NCBI RefSeq assembly: GCF_032854445.1
Contig: NC_088299.1
Location: 7,044,324-7,108,323 of the forward strand
Length of the DNA stretch: 64,000 nt
Reading direction: 5' to 3'
DNA from: Liolophura sinensis
Lineage: Eukaryota > Mollusca > Polyplacophora > Chitonida > Chitonidae
The notes under the pieces were generated by a model. That model did no database searches and was not told where the DNA came from. It saw only the letters and a list, made by a program, of their open reading frames with translations. The stretch's first letter is position 1. Each line of letters opens with the position of its first letter. This document shows positions 35,071 to 47,949 of this stretch, one piece after another. A program made the position numbers and the translations under genes.

Positions 35071-35330
35071 GGGCCTCCGTGGCTCAGTTGGGTAGCGCAG
35101 CGTAATGACCCAGGAGTCTTTCACCAATGCCGTAGCTGTGAGTTCAAGTCCAGCTCATGCTGGCTTCCTCTCCGGCTGTATATGGGAAGGTCTGTCAGCT
35201 ACCTGCGGATGGTCGTGGGTTTCCCCCGGGCTCTGCCCGGTTTCCACCCACCATAATGCTGGCCGCCGTCGTATAAGTGAAATATTCTTGAGTATGGCGT
35301 AAAACACCAATCAAAAAAAAAAAAAAAAAA
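35071..35330 (+). mobile_element. Full SINE family 1 with poly-A tail and target-site duplication
   Basis: Starts 'GGGCCTCCGTGGCTCAGTTG' and ends 'ACACCAATC' plus about 18 A residues. It is flanked by 'GTAGTATAAAAG' (35059-35070) and 'GTAGTATGAAAAG' (35334-35346). It appears to be among the less degraded copies in the window. Confidence 0.88.
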
Positions 35331-35334
35331 CAAG

Positions 35335-36870
35335 TAGTATGAAAAGGGGAGATAATCTACTATATTACTGTTTACTCTGATCATGCCACTAAATCATGAT
35401 CTTTGTATTAAAATGGGCTGTTGAGAAACATTACATGCCTGTGTTATTAACTCTGTTTATGAACCAAATAAAGACATGTAAACTTTTCTGTTTACAGTAT
35501 TAATATTATAAACATGGAAATGAATTTCTCTTAAACAAACCAGCAGTCATGTATTTGAAAGATAACATCTAAAGGATAGAAAGAATTATAAATGAACAGA
35601 CCAATTCTCTGCAACAAACAATGCAATAGACGTTTGAGTATTGGACTTCGAGCAATCCTAAAAAATATTACATGTAATTAAACTTTCAATAAAGCAACAT
35701 ACAAATTTCACTTTACAGAGTAATGGTTAGATTAGAAGAAAAGAAGAAGCAATATCCTGGAAGATCTATACTCGTTGTAGATTATTTTTATTTTCTGTGA
35801 TACAGTAATATTGCATCGCATAACGAGTCTACAAAGTGTAGATACAAAGTTTTACAGGCATTTCCTTCAGCTGGTAGCTTATTAACAGCTTTAAGCCAAA
35901 TTTTTGGCTTTGAAATTCAAGTCACGCACCATTCCACGGGCTTTAAACTGTCTTATCAGTGTTTATTTGGATTGACAGATTGGTTGTATCTCCTGGTGTT
36001 TGAAGGTTTGTTTATACATGAACTTTTTTCAGCTGGTCTCATCACAAGTTGTCGAAGATCTCTTAATGATTGGATATGTTTGATCCGACCCCAAAAATTC
36101 GACACTGCTGAATCAACCAGACTGTGTAGAACACTTTTTCTAATTCATAATGTCAAAATCCATAAGTTCAGTTTCGACATCAAGAACACATTGTTTTGGA
36201 AGACGTCAGAATTATTTTAAAAAACCAGTAGCATGCTGAATGTTGGGTGGAGTTCATTGTGTTTTGACGGAGGGTGACATCAATTACCGAAACTGCTATT
36301 GGCTCAACCCTATTACTGACATTGCCATATTTGAAATAGTTTACCACCTTTAGCATGAAACAACCTTAATAAATGAATTTTATTTTATCTCTTGCAGTAT
36401 ATGTTCTAACGGCGGTGTAAATTTAGAGATGGATGTTAGGAGATTAAAGCCATGTAGTCTGTTCGCACAGGCAGTAGTGTAGGCTGTGTTACCGCATAAC
36501 GTTTGTTCCTCTCGTTTGTTGGTGCAGCCATTATCAAAACAAATTTCTCCCCACGCCGATTTCACAGCATGCAACTTGCTGTTGAATGATTATAACGTCA
36601 CCCGAGGCAATGAGTTCTTGGTGTCGAAACTAAGCTTATGGAGTTAAACATTATTAATTAGAAAAAGTATTCTGAATCCATTTTCCTTGTAATAATATAG
36701 ACCTTCAACATGTCAATGTGGGTTGTTACGTGTCACTGATTAAATGCAAATTTGGTAGCGAGAATCACTAATTTTACAGACAGCTGAATATATGCGACTC
36801 CCTAAAAGAAACAGACCATAATACATACATGTAGTAGTTTTTGGAGACTCAAGAGAGTCCTGTTTATCTA
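35335..36870. other. Intergenic AT-rich DNA
   Basis: No gene, SINE or tandem repeat stands out. An 82-codon open stretch at 35972-36220 has no recognisable domain or splice context. Confidence 0.4.
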
Positions 36871-37300
36871 TTTATCTGACAGGTATTTAACATAGTATTC
36901 ATGACTTTTCACTTATATACGATGGCGGTCAGTTGTGTGGAAGATACTGGAGTAAACCACCGAAGGAAAAGTGGGCAGATTCACGGCCATCCGCAGATTG
37001 CTGGCCTTCCCACGTACTGTTGGAGAGCTGGGCTGCTATAAGCTTGAACTCTTACGCAATATCTAATCTTAATATGTGACACCTTATGTATTTTTATATT
37101 TTTTGATTTATTTGTTGGGTATTTTACGCCGTACTCAAGAATGTCTCACGTATACCATGGCGGCCAGCATTCTGGTGGGAGGAAACCGCGCAGAGAAAGG
37201 GAGAAACCCTCGACCATACGCAGGTTGCTGCAAAACCTTCCAACGTACGACCGGACAGGAAGCCAGTATGAAGACATGATACTTCAGGGGGGCAGCACCT
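36870..37300 (-). mobile_element. Two reversed SINE family 1 fragments
   Basis: A diverged piece at about 36885-37010 ('CACTTATATACGATGGCGG') and a better one at about 37100-37300 ('TATTTTACGCCGTACTCAAG', 'CATTCTGGTGGGAGGAAACC'). Confidence 0.7.
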
Positions 37301-38009
37301 TGCCAGCATGGACTCGCCCTGCTACAAGAAGACAGTATATGTAGGCCTACACACGCCTGTAATGACTCATCGTCGTCATGTAATTGAAAAATTGTTAAGT
37401 ATGACGTAAAACCGGAGGGATTCGTTTACTCATCACTGTTAACAAAAACACATTAAACTATATACAGCGTCATGAGGTTGAATATCGCCAATTCAAAGCC
37501 AAATACAAGATAATCGAGTACCACAAATAACAAAATCACAACAATATACGACTTCATTCTGTCAAATATCACCAAAATGTATACCTTTAGCATGAACAAA
37601 GATAAACAACTTTGTTTCACCAAAGTTTAAAGCAGAACAATCATTCTTAAGGACTAACAGAAGAGGTGCAAAGCTATGGTGCCCGCTGGGTAACCGTAGG
37701 GGACCTATAGGCCCTACTTAAAGAACCACCATCGACATAGAGTTTCACAGCGTTGCACAGAAAAATGAACAACCGATGGTATACATGTACTCGCATCGTA
37801 TAGGGTAACATGGTGTTAGATATCACCTACCGAAAAGCACGATATACAACTCTGTGTTGTAACATACCACCCAAATCAAAAACACCATAGTGGCCGTACA
37901 ATTTCATGGTGTTCCCTATCGCTTAACCTAAAAGACGATCAACCAGATTTAACAATTACACTGTTCAGAACAACTAATTGTTATATAAATATCAACCATC
38001 TATATAATA

Positions 38010-38419
38010 CAACACTATGGTGGGAGGAAACCGGGCAAAGCCCGCGGCGGAAACCCACGGCCATCCGCAGGTTGACAAGTAATTTACTGAAATGTCAAGT
38101 ATACATAATCAGTTTTATAGGGCCAATTCAGCAGAGAACAATACGGTCATGTAACACGGCAAACCATTTGATTTACGTATGCCTGATTGAAAATGAAAGA
38201 AATATGGTCTTAATACCAAACGAAATGCAAGCAACATATACTTTAAAATCTGAATCTTTTAAATGTAGACTGTACAGTGTTAATTTATGACCTGATGCTC
38301 TTTGATTTTGTAAGGTCACAGGACAAACTTTATATTTCTGTCTGTAACCTCAGTCCTAAGACAGCTTACAGCAGCTATATATATATATATATATACAACA
38401 CTATGGTGGGAGGAATATA

Positions 38420-38461
<42 letters not shown>

Positions 38462-38470
38462 ATGCTATAC
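38010..38470. repeat. SINE scraps and (TA)n arrays
   Basis: 'CACTATGGTGGGAGGAAACC' at about 38011 and 'CACTATGGTGGGAGGA' at 38400 are reversed SINE core scraps. TA arrays occupy about 38376-38394 and 38415-38461. A third, diverged SINE-like piece follows at 38478-38620. Confidence 0.7.
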
Positions 38471-38698
38471 TTTTCACTTGCATGCCAGCAGTCTGGTATA
38501 TGGGTGAAAGAAACCAGAGTAAACCACCCACCTTCAGCAGATACCTGACCAACCTCCTGACAAAAGCTTACTTAGAACCGAAGTCAAACCAGCAAGGGTT
38601 GGATTTGAACATATCATTGTTGGTCAACGGTCTGGTATCCACAGTAGCAGAGATCTTCAACTGTCTGAAGCCAGTAATGTCTGACAGTGGGGCTTAAG

Positions 38699-39030
38699 AG
38701 AGTGAGTGAGTGCTTGGGGTTTAACGTGGTATTTAACAATTTTTCAGTCATATGAAGACAAAGGAATCCTTTGAGTGCATGTAATGAGCCTCCTTGTTGC
38801 AAGACGGATTTCCACCCCTCTTTTATCTAGAGCTGCTTCACTGAGACGACTTACCGAAGACAAGTAAGCCGCACCGCCATTATACTGATACGGGTCAACC
38901 CTTTATGCTGAACACCAAGCGAGGAAGTTACAATTTCCTCTTTTAAGGTCTTAGTTGTGACTTGACCCAGGATTGACCCTGGATTTACCGCTCCCGAAGC
39001 GGACGCTCTGCCAACCGTGCTATCGGGGCC
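38699..39030 (-). mobile_element. SINE family 2, near full length, reverse orientation
   Basis: GAGTGAGTGAGTGCTTGGGG tail at the left. At the right, the reverse complement of the end gives a tRNA-like head: 'GGCCCCGATAGCACGGTTGG', then 'CAGAGCGTCCGCTTCGGGAG'. This copy shows the intact head that the copy inside pol lacks. Confidence 0.85.
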
Positions 39031-39629
39031 GGTGAACTGAAGTGAAAGTTGTGTGTTGAAAGCTGTAAGTGACGAAACTGAAATTCATGAGTTAAAACAT
39101 GAAGCCAGAAAAGGAGGGGGGTAGGGGGGGGGGGGGGGCAAAAAGTATCAATCTAGGTCACAGTGACAATTATAGTGTGAGTGTCTGGATTATGGTACAA
39201 GTCCTAAAAATTTCAACATTATTTACATGAACTTTGAGAAATCTGATTTACTAAGTTTTGTGAAAGTTGGTCCAGTAAGATAACAAAAAGCCCCTCTTAT
39301 CTCAGATTGTATACGTTTAATCATTACACATGTGTACACACATTTCATGTACCCACATGTTACACGTTCACATGCCAGGGAATAACAGAACAAAGTCAAA
39401 ATAATCAAATTAGATCAACAAGAATATCAAACCAAATATGCAAATAAGCATTTGACACAAATAAATAATTGAAATTTGCACAAATAAACCTGATTAGTAT
39501 GATTTCTCAATGGTTCAACAATACAGTGCTTTAATTAATAATTACTTAAACTGCCGTCCATGTACTGTACAATGTAGAGCTCACCAGCCTCCTCAATCTC
39601 ATATACATTTATTTTATGGCTCACAAAGA

Positions 39630-40310
39630 GATGAACAGCAACTGTCATGTTTTAAGATGTCAAACTCTTGTGGCTACTGAATCATTACTTTGCTAAAGCT
39701 ATTCAAATTAAAATTGCGCTTTGTCATCTAAGGGAGGCCATCCCAGCCGATTCAATGCCGTTTTCATTTACCATTACAAGTATTCTATCAAAATCATATA
39801 AACAGCATGAACTGCAACTGTCACACAAGTGATTAATAATTACTTAACCACAGGTATTCAAATTAAATTTAAATATTATCATCCAGCCTCGACCATCCCC
39901 AACTATTCAATGTCGTATTTATTTACAGCTATTCTATCAAATCATAAAGTTGTAAGGCATGAAATATAACTGTAACATTTAAAGATGTCAAACTCTTGTT
40001 ACTATTCAATAATTACTTAACCACAGGTATTCAAATTAAATTCAGATATTATCGTCCAGCCTCGACTGTCCCAGCACTTTCAATCTTGTATTCATTTGTG
40101 TGTATTCTATCAAATCACACAGTTGTGAGGCATGAATTGCAACTGAAACGTTTGAAGATGTCAATCTCTTGTTACTATTCAATCATTACTTCACCGCAGG
40201 TATTGAAATTAAAATTAGATATTATCATCCAGAGTAGGTGAAACAGCCTTTTCAATGATGTATTCTATCAACTCATAAACATCTAATGTTATAAGATATC
40301 AAACTGTTTT
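39630..40310. repeat. ~155-172-bp tandem array, about 4 diverged units
   Basis: Repeated landmarks are 'AAGATGTCAAACTCTTG' (near 39653, 39981 and 40156) and 'ATTCAAATTAAA' (near 39704, 39859, 40031 and 40203). Each unit also has 'TATTCTATCAAATCA'. Satellite-like, with no coding potential. Confidence 0.8.
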
Positions 40311-40378
40311 TGACTCTACACATTAGGAACGAATGAAGAATAGTGAAGTATAAAGTGACTTTTCGACATTCAAAGATC

Positions 40379-40510
40379 GGGGCCCCGTTTCACCAAGCAC
40401 ACGTAGCGCTATGTTTATGTAACTACCATGAAGACGTAACACCTACAATACTGGTCGCCATGGTAAATACATGCACGTAATGTAATGCGCGCTTTGTGAA
40501 ACGAGCCCCA
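40379..40510. mobile_element. MITE with ~25-bp terminal inverted repeats
   Basis: Left end 'GGGGCCCCGTTTCACCAAGC' and right end (reverse complement) 'TGGGGCTCGTTTCACAAAGC' match with few differences over about 25 bp. The element is 132 bp and has no transposase. Confidence 0.75.
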
Positions 40511-41177
40511 GAACACCGACACCTAGGAAATGAATGATCAAAACAAGGTCAAACCATTGACTTCCCAATCAACAAACTCTGTGAAGAACACACAGAACCG
40601 TAAACTGCTGTTTTCATCATAATCAGACATTATCAGTTTGCATCTTTGCTATTCTTTAAATATATCTACATACATACATCATAATTAGAAACACTATCTT
40701 CAATCTGTACACGTGTATGAATATCAAGAACAAGGAGAAATGTAAGCTTATTAAAGATGATCTTAATTACATGCATGGTATCTGGACCACTACTACCACA
40801 TCTACCTTTAATTTGTCTTAATCAGTAAACACTGATCTTACATGTTATTGCAACACTATACTAAGCATCTCAACCGTCTGGAAACTCTAAACAAACAGAA
40901 CACCCCCAAAAATCAGTATGTATTTCATCAGAATATCTAGAAATTGTGACAGCTTTTGTAACAGTACAACACTATTATTAAAAGAACGGATCACCTTTAA
41001 ATATTTAAGTGCCCATTGTCTAAAAGGTCATTTTGTGCTGACTGCAAGTATGTCTTTTTACAGTGAATATAATGCAAATATTCACAATCTTCTACGGTGG
41101 ACTTTTTGGGCAATATTCAACAATCTGATGCACATTGATGTCACAGAATCTTTTAAGCTGCTAAACATTTGATTTAT

Positions 41178-41290
41178 GTATTTATTTGATTGGTGTCTTA
41201 TGACATACTTAAGAATATTTCACTTATACGATAGCGGCCAGCATTATGGTGGGAGGAAACCACGAAGAGCCCAGGGTAAACTAAGCCTCT
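41178..41290 (-). mobile_element. Truncated SINE family 1, reverse
   Basis: 'TTTGATTGGTGTCTTATGAC' followed by 'GCGGCCAGCATTATGGTGGG', cut before the head. Confidence 0.8.
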
Positions 41291-41699
41291 AAACATACTC
41301 TTACTGCTATATTTCTCTGTCCAACATGAATGTACTACATCTATATAGGTATTCAAAGTGAAAATGTAAATGGTAGAATCTATTTAACAGTAGCCGCAGA
41401 AAAGAAGCTGTGATGTCACCGATCTTCAGCGTGTTCAATGTGTGTATATGGGTCACAGTAGTACCACAATGGTTATTTTCTTTCTTTGCATTTTATTCGC
41501 TGTAAAAAAAAAACACGTAAAGAAAATTATAAAAACCATGTTTGGAATCTGCATGAAATGGCCTTTCCACTATTTAAAGGTGTTCTCTTACTAACATATT
41601 TGCACACATAATCTTGTTTGTCATAAGATAAGCTATGAGATTGTCCCACTCGGCTGCAAGATAACAGATGAAAACAAACTGTCTCTCACATTACCCACA

Positions 41700-44600
41700 C
41701 TAGGACAATGGTATGTAGACTGTGTTACCATCTACCTTGTGTAAGGTGCTCACCGCTGGCATGACTTGTTGGTAGGAAATGTTCATGGAGCCCAGGTTGG
41801 CCATTTTGTACTCTATAGGGATAGGATTGCCGTCCGCATCAGCGGTCACAGGGATCAGAATATCTGGCAGCTGGCCTGGGTCCAGTGATGGCTGTAGAAC
41901 AGTGATGTTCGTCACTGCGCGTGCTTCCTCGTCCACCTTGGCCTTAGATCTCATTTGCCGTGACTTGAGATGCTGTATGCCGTGCGTCTGTCGTTCATGG
42001 CGTCGCAGATGGTGCTTCTGACGAAACTGGTAACCGCACAGCGTGCACTTGAACTGTGCGTTACTTGTGTGCGCCCGATAGTGGCCATTACACATTACCT
42101 CCGTCTTAAACCGCCAAGTACATTCTGGGTAGGGACAACCGAATGGACGGCTAGGATCGTGAACGCGCTTGTGCTTGTTAAGTGTTGACTTGTCAGTGTA
42201 GGCATTGCCACAAATATCACAGAGTACACTCCCTTGGCTATGGAACTGACGGTGCGCGTGGATGGCCGCATTGATATTGGACTTGAAACCACACACACTA
42301 CACGTGTATGCTTCTTTCTGATGAGTTTTCAGATGCTGCTGCAGACTGGTGTTTGTCTTGAATGCTTTGCCACACTCAATACACAGGAAGTTTTTGGTGG
42401 GTACGTGTATTCTCATATGTTTCCTGAGGTAGCTCCATTTGTTGAACACCTTGCTACAATTGGTGCACGGGTAATTGCCATGCTTATCCACCATTCTGTC
42501 CTTCACTCGGATCGTCTTCAGTGTCTCTCGTCGCTTCCCCACGGCCTGGTGTTCCACAAATTCAGACATCTTCATCAACTTCTGGTCACTATTTTTCTCC
42601 GTGGATCTCATCTCTATGAATTCGTGCTGAGACAAGACGTCTGTATGGTTGTCCTTCATATGCTTGATGAACGCCTGTTTCCAGAAAGTCTTATAGTCAC
42701 AGTGTAAGCACTTGAACGACTGTTTTCCATACATGAACGAACTTCCTCGCACCATACTCGTTACCAACAAAAAGTAAAAATCAAGTTCCTTATTACTCCC
42801 CACAGCAGCCGTGTCCTCCTTGGCTGATTTCATCGGTTCTTTTTCAGTGGTGGATTTTTCTGGCGACTTTTGCATGGTCTGGGTATCATTCGCTTGATTT
42901 TGCTCTGGTTCCTGAGGTAAAACCTGAACACTGATTCTGTCGTAGGAAATGTTTCCATCTGGTCCCATTGTCTCTATCTGAATGATGTTTGTCTCTTGAG
43001 CAGTCTGACCGACTTGAACTTGAGTTACAGCACTGCTGTTGTCGGGTGCAACATCAGAGTTATGCGCCATACCCTGATTGTCATGAATTTCAATTTCATG
43101 ACCAGCGTTCTCTACGGTGACAGCAGCTGTGAGTTCACTCTCACCTTCCCCTGTGCCATCACAACCTTCTTCCTCGGGTGCCTCTTCTTTCTGCTTTTTC
43201 TTACTCCTTCTCCTGCTTTGTGACTTTTGTCTCTTTCCCGGGATAACTTTCGAGGGTCCGCTACCTCCAGGTGGTTTCCTGCGGTAAGCTGATCGACACG
43301 ACCGTGGTCTTAATCCGTCTGGAAGATCCAGCTTGTGTACTTTCTTGTAGTGTTCTCGTAAGCGGAATGGTTGATAGTAAATAGGACAGGACTCTCCCAA
43401 CTCACAGGCCATACCTCGATCAGGCTGAGCATCTGTCAAAGACAATGAGTCATCTGAAGTCATGAAACATGGTTCTGCTTACTCTAATAAACCAATTCTA
43501 AGTCAACTGGTAATGGTACCAGGCAAATCTTCGATAGTGTCTTTCTCAATCAGAGAAGATTAAAGGAGATATAGATAGTTTTTATTTATGATATTGATGT
43601 TTTATGCCGTACTCAAGAATATTTCACTTAAAAGACGGCAGCTTGCATTATGGTGGGAATAAAGTGGGCAGAGCCCAGGGAAAACCCATGGCCATCTGCA
43701 CGTTTCTGGCATACCTTCCCATATAGGAGAAGTATGGACATTCTTCATTTATTTATTTCATTGGTATTTTATGCCGTACTCAAAAATATTTCACTTACAG
43801 GATGGCGTCCAGCAATATGGTGGGATTTATTTATTCCACTGGTGTTTTACGCCGAACTCAAGAATATTTCACTTATACGACGGCAGCCAGCATTATGGTG
43901 GGAGGAAATTGGGCAGAGCATGGGGGAAACCCACGACCATCCGCAGGTTGCTGACAGACCTTCCCACTTACGACCGCAGAGGAAGCCAGCATGAGCTGGA
44001 CTTGAACTCACAGCGACTGCATTGGTGAGAGACTCCTGGATCATTATGCTGTGCTAGCAATATGGTGGGAGGAAACTGAGGAGACCTGGGGGGAACCCAT
44101 GACCACCTGCACGTTGCTGACAGATCTTCCCATGTATGGCCGGAGCGGAAGCCAGCCAGAACTAGACTTGTGATAGGCTCCTGAGTCATTACGCCCCTAC
44201 AGCGCGCTAACCAACTGAGCCACAAAGGCCCCCCAGTATGGACATAAAGTAGCCCTCGTATCAATATGTTTACCAGTATAACGAAGTCATAAGTCAGGAT
44301 GAAACTAAGCTGGCCATCTTCCCGTGCAATGTGACAAAACATGAACTACATTTACATGTAACCATGGTAACAGGTAAAACAAAGATTCTCTGTGGTGTCT
44401 TAACAGCAACCAAGTGACATGACAGTGCAAAATGATGTTGCCGCTTCACATCACAGTGTGGCCACTTACACATCTTTCACTATGACTGTATTAGTGTTTA
44501 CGGGCAAAATTAATATCATTATTACTTGCAATATTTAACATCCAAACCCACCCATGAACACATTTCACAAGATTCATCTAACCCTGTTTATTACTTAATT

Positions 44601-47600
44601 CTGATATTCCATATACAACCCTGACTGAAGTTGGCAGACTGACTCTGTTCTTCCATATTAAAAGGGACGGTATCTCACAAACGGATGTCGCTTGTTGTTA
44701 TTGTAATGCGGGAACATGTATACCTGACAACTTCCTGATGCACAGCTGCAGCAGAACCTACAAGAACTGGATTTGGACGTACAACCTCATTGGCCAAGAA
44801 CCAGTGGAGTTCTTCTACCAAAGCACTGTATGTATCAAAGTTTACTGTATAACTACCCTGGCAAAACATAGTAACAACATACAAAGCCATGGTAGTTACA
44901 ATCAAGTTAGGGCATCCTTAAAAATGTGTTTGTTGGGTAGTTCACTTGACTGACCACCCCCGCACCCCCCCCACCCACCCTCCAAAAAAAAAAGCTCTGT
45001 TAGGGTTTTGAAGGCTTTTTCTAGCTCTCAGTGTTAATTTCTTTAAATTTATCTTGTTCACTAGCCAGAATGATGATAATTATAGTAATATTAAAAAGAA
45101 TTCCCTTGAAAACAACATTACTTTTTCTGATAGGATCAAGTTTTCTGAAGGAAACAAAGTATAACTCACATTGTATTCTGTGGCTGAGGAATGGTAAGAG
45201 TTTGTTGTAAAGCTTCCCACAAACACCACAGGAAAAAGTATCCTGTACTTCTGGTACATACAACAGGCCATCTGAAACAAAGACATACTTGTAATACTAA
45301 TGAGCATGGATTCACTTATTTGGTTATTGTTCAGTGCCATACAGAAGAATTTTTCACTTTATATGATGACCATCAAAGTACCCACTTCTCCATGCCAACC
45401 CATGTGACACCCCACAAACCACTATAAATTTGGTGCAGGAGTAAAGCTAAATAGTTAAGGCATTGTCAGTCATTTCAGCCACAAGGTGAAGCCTCGCTAC
45501 TAAAATGAATCAGTACCCTATTAGCACTTCCGTTTCTCAGGAACAAATGTAAGCATAAGGTTAATAAAATGTTATATAGTTATATAGTAAAAGGTTAATG
45601 ATGTAAGTTTGACATTCTGGGCGAGAGGACACAAGGCTACGAGTGACGTCCCCTTGGCGTTGGTGGGCACCTCTCCCAGCTCATGGCAAGGAAGGTCCAG
45701 ATTTTGATGGTCAACCGATGTCAAGATTTTTACTGCTGCTTTCTCATGAGCTGGGCAAGGCATGCTCCAAAGCTCATTGGCCACGGAATGTTTGGGACTG
45801 AGTTATAGTAGAAAATTAATAGTATGACACAGCCAACACAGCACCTTAGAGCTCAAATGACTAGTTCTAGTCAGTGCTTTCAATTGCGTTTTAATAAAAA
45901 CATTAAGAGGTTGGTCACATTTTCATAACAAAAGAACATTTACAGAATACTGTAAATCGAGCAAGTTAGTCATGGATGAAATTTTAGATCATTTAGGGTA
46001 TATATTAAATCACTGTACTATTCCACTTCACTACTGTCATGTGGTCACCAGCCCACACTCCAAAGTGATGCTGCGAGTGATGTCCCCTTGATGTTTCTAT
46101 TATTATTGTGTTCAATTATTATTTTTGTCTTGCTGGGCTGTATGTGTGTTAGAGATGCTGTGCAATCTGGAGGAAGTTGGAAGATTTGGTACTTTCAAAA
46201 CATCAGCTAAAACAGCGGCACTTCCTCCTGACAAGAGATACAGCTTACAATGATTGATACTTTGCATTTTGGGCTACTTCTGAGATGCCTAGACATTGTA
46301 TACTAAAAATGCAATGGCAAAAAAACACTGGGTATTTTTCTATCAGTACTTAAAACCTCTGTAACCTTTTCTCAATCGGCAATCTTCAGCCAAGGGGGTC
46401 GCACTTTTGTTTTGTCACAATTGGCAATTTGTAAACACAAACCCAGCAAAATTTTGATTGATTTATTTATTTATTTATTTGATTGGTGTTTTATGCTGTA
46501 CTCAAGAATATTTCACTTATACGATGGAGGCCAGCATTATGGTGGGATGGAACCGGGCATAGCCCGGGGGAAGCCCACGACCATCCGCAGGTTGCTGGCA
46601 GACCTTCCCACGTATGGCCGGAGAGGAAGCCAGCATGAGCTGGACGAACTCACAGCGACCGCATTGGTGAGAGACTCCTGGTTCATTACGCTGTGCTAGT
46701 GTGCTAACCGACTGAGCCACAGAGCAAAAATTTTGAACACACAGCGATATTTGCCATCTCAAAGTTTTGATGAGTATTCTCCATGAGGGATACTCTTTGG
46801 TGTGGAACTGAACGAAGGCTATTCTTGGCAGATAACAACCAGCCACTGTGCAGGACAAACAAAAAGTTCACATCATGGAGAATAGTTGGCTCCATACCCC
46901 ATTCTGGTGCACAAAGGTTGGAAATGGCGAACATGGTTATCAATTCAAAATTCTGTTGTCCCTATTAGAAATGATCAATACAGTACAGTATAGGCATTAC
47001 AGCTGAATTTGGTCCAAAAAAGGTGCAACACCCTTGGATAAGGCATGCCAATTGAAAAAATGTCAAGTAGAATGTTGGAAGTGCTATGGAGATTTTAAAT
47101 TTGATTATAAAAACACCCAGGCTTTTAGGAATGGACCTCTGTTAGACATGTTACATGAGGTATCATTTTATTAGGCATAAATGTGTGAGAAGTATAAAAT
47201 AAAGTCACAGTGTAGTCATATCCAATGTGAGCTGTCTTGAACACAGTCCAAGATTGCTCTGATTTCCAGTTTGGCAAAATCTTGTTGACAAGGTTGGCTC
47301 CTGACCACCAGTCCATTTAAAAATCTCATGCAGTTACCTGCCCTTGTCATATATATTGAGGCTGTCAGTAAAGCCGTTTCATTTGAGCATTATCAAGGAA
47401 ACTCAGACCCATGCAGCCTAGGAAATAAGTGATAGACGTTGTGTTTGCGATAAATCAACAGGTGAAAAGATAAGGAACATAAGTGTTTGCAAACTTCAGG
47501 TCATGGAGACGTATTTGACGGGTAGTTTTAGTCCCAAACGCCGCGACAAACTACCACACCAACTGCATCAGGTTTTTAAATGGAGCGCACTCTGATGTTG

Positions 47601-47949
47601 TTTTGGGGCGATCCTTAGCGGAACAAAAGTTTGCCATATCTGACGTCAGGGCAATTTCGTACTATCTTGAACATTATAAAAAAATCTAATGATGCAAATC
47701 ATAAGAATAATTCATTATGGAAGACAAACCTGGCTTTCCTCCATCACCTTTCGTTTGAGGTACGGTTTTCTGGGCTTGAACCTCATTAATCACTTGACAT
47801 GTTTGGTTCTGGGTTTGAGACAGGGTAGAACTGGAAGATGATCGTTCGACCAAAACATGAACGGCCTTCTCGTATTCATGGTCGCTGTAACCAATCCCTA
47901 CTGTTGTACTGGTGGGTTGCGCAACAGCAGAAGTTTGAAGCTCACTCAT
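41700..47949 (-). CDS. C2H2 zinc-finger transcription factor, three coding exons (691 aa), ZFP64-like
   Basis: Exons 47949-47730, 45271-45170 and 43453-41700 join with GT/AG borders and matching phases (each junction 1+2) into 691 codons plus stop. The N-terminus is Ser/Gln-rich. Exon 2 encodes a partial finger ('FSCGVCGKLYNKLLPFLSHR'), and a basic nuclear-localisation-like stretch (KRQKSQSRRRSKKKQK) follows. Seven C2H2 fingers occupy the last exon: FKCLHC, YPCTNC, FLCIEC, YTCSVC, VLCDIC, FGCPYPEC and FKCTLC, each with spaced His pairs. The C-terminus has 'NITVLQPSLDPGQLPD', which recalls vertebrate ZFP64 'VTVLQ...DPSKQP', and the N-terminal half-finger also fits ZFP64, but I would not assign orthology. 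Expected to be a nuclear DNA-binding regulator. The start ATG is the first in exon 1 and no membrane or signal sequence is present. Confidence 0.82.
43577..44236 (-). mobile_element. Cluster of four adjacent or nested SINE family 1 copies
   Basis: In intron 2 of the zinc-finger gene, reversed pieces start near 43577, 43750, 43826 and about 44050. The third interrupts the second at 'CAGCAATATGGTGGGA|TTTATTTATT', and the second resumes near 44050 with 'AGCAATATGGTGGGAGG'. The last ends with the inverted head 'CTGAGCCACAAAGGCCCCCC'. Confidence 0.8.
46458..46726 (-). mobile_element. Full SINE family 1, reverse, with target-site duplication
   Basis: In intron 1 of the zinc-finger gene. Flanked by AAAATTTTGA (46448-46457 and 46727-46736). 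Confidence 0.88.

Noticed and set aside
45572-45784. 70-codon minus-strand frame beginning MANELWSMPCPAHEKAAV
   Set aside because: Lies inside intron 1 of the zinc-finger gene. The composition looks protein-like, but I recognise no family and see no matching splice sites.
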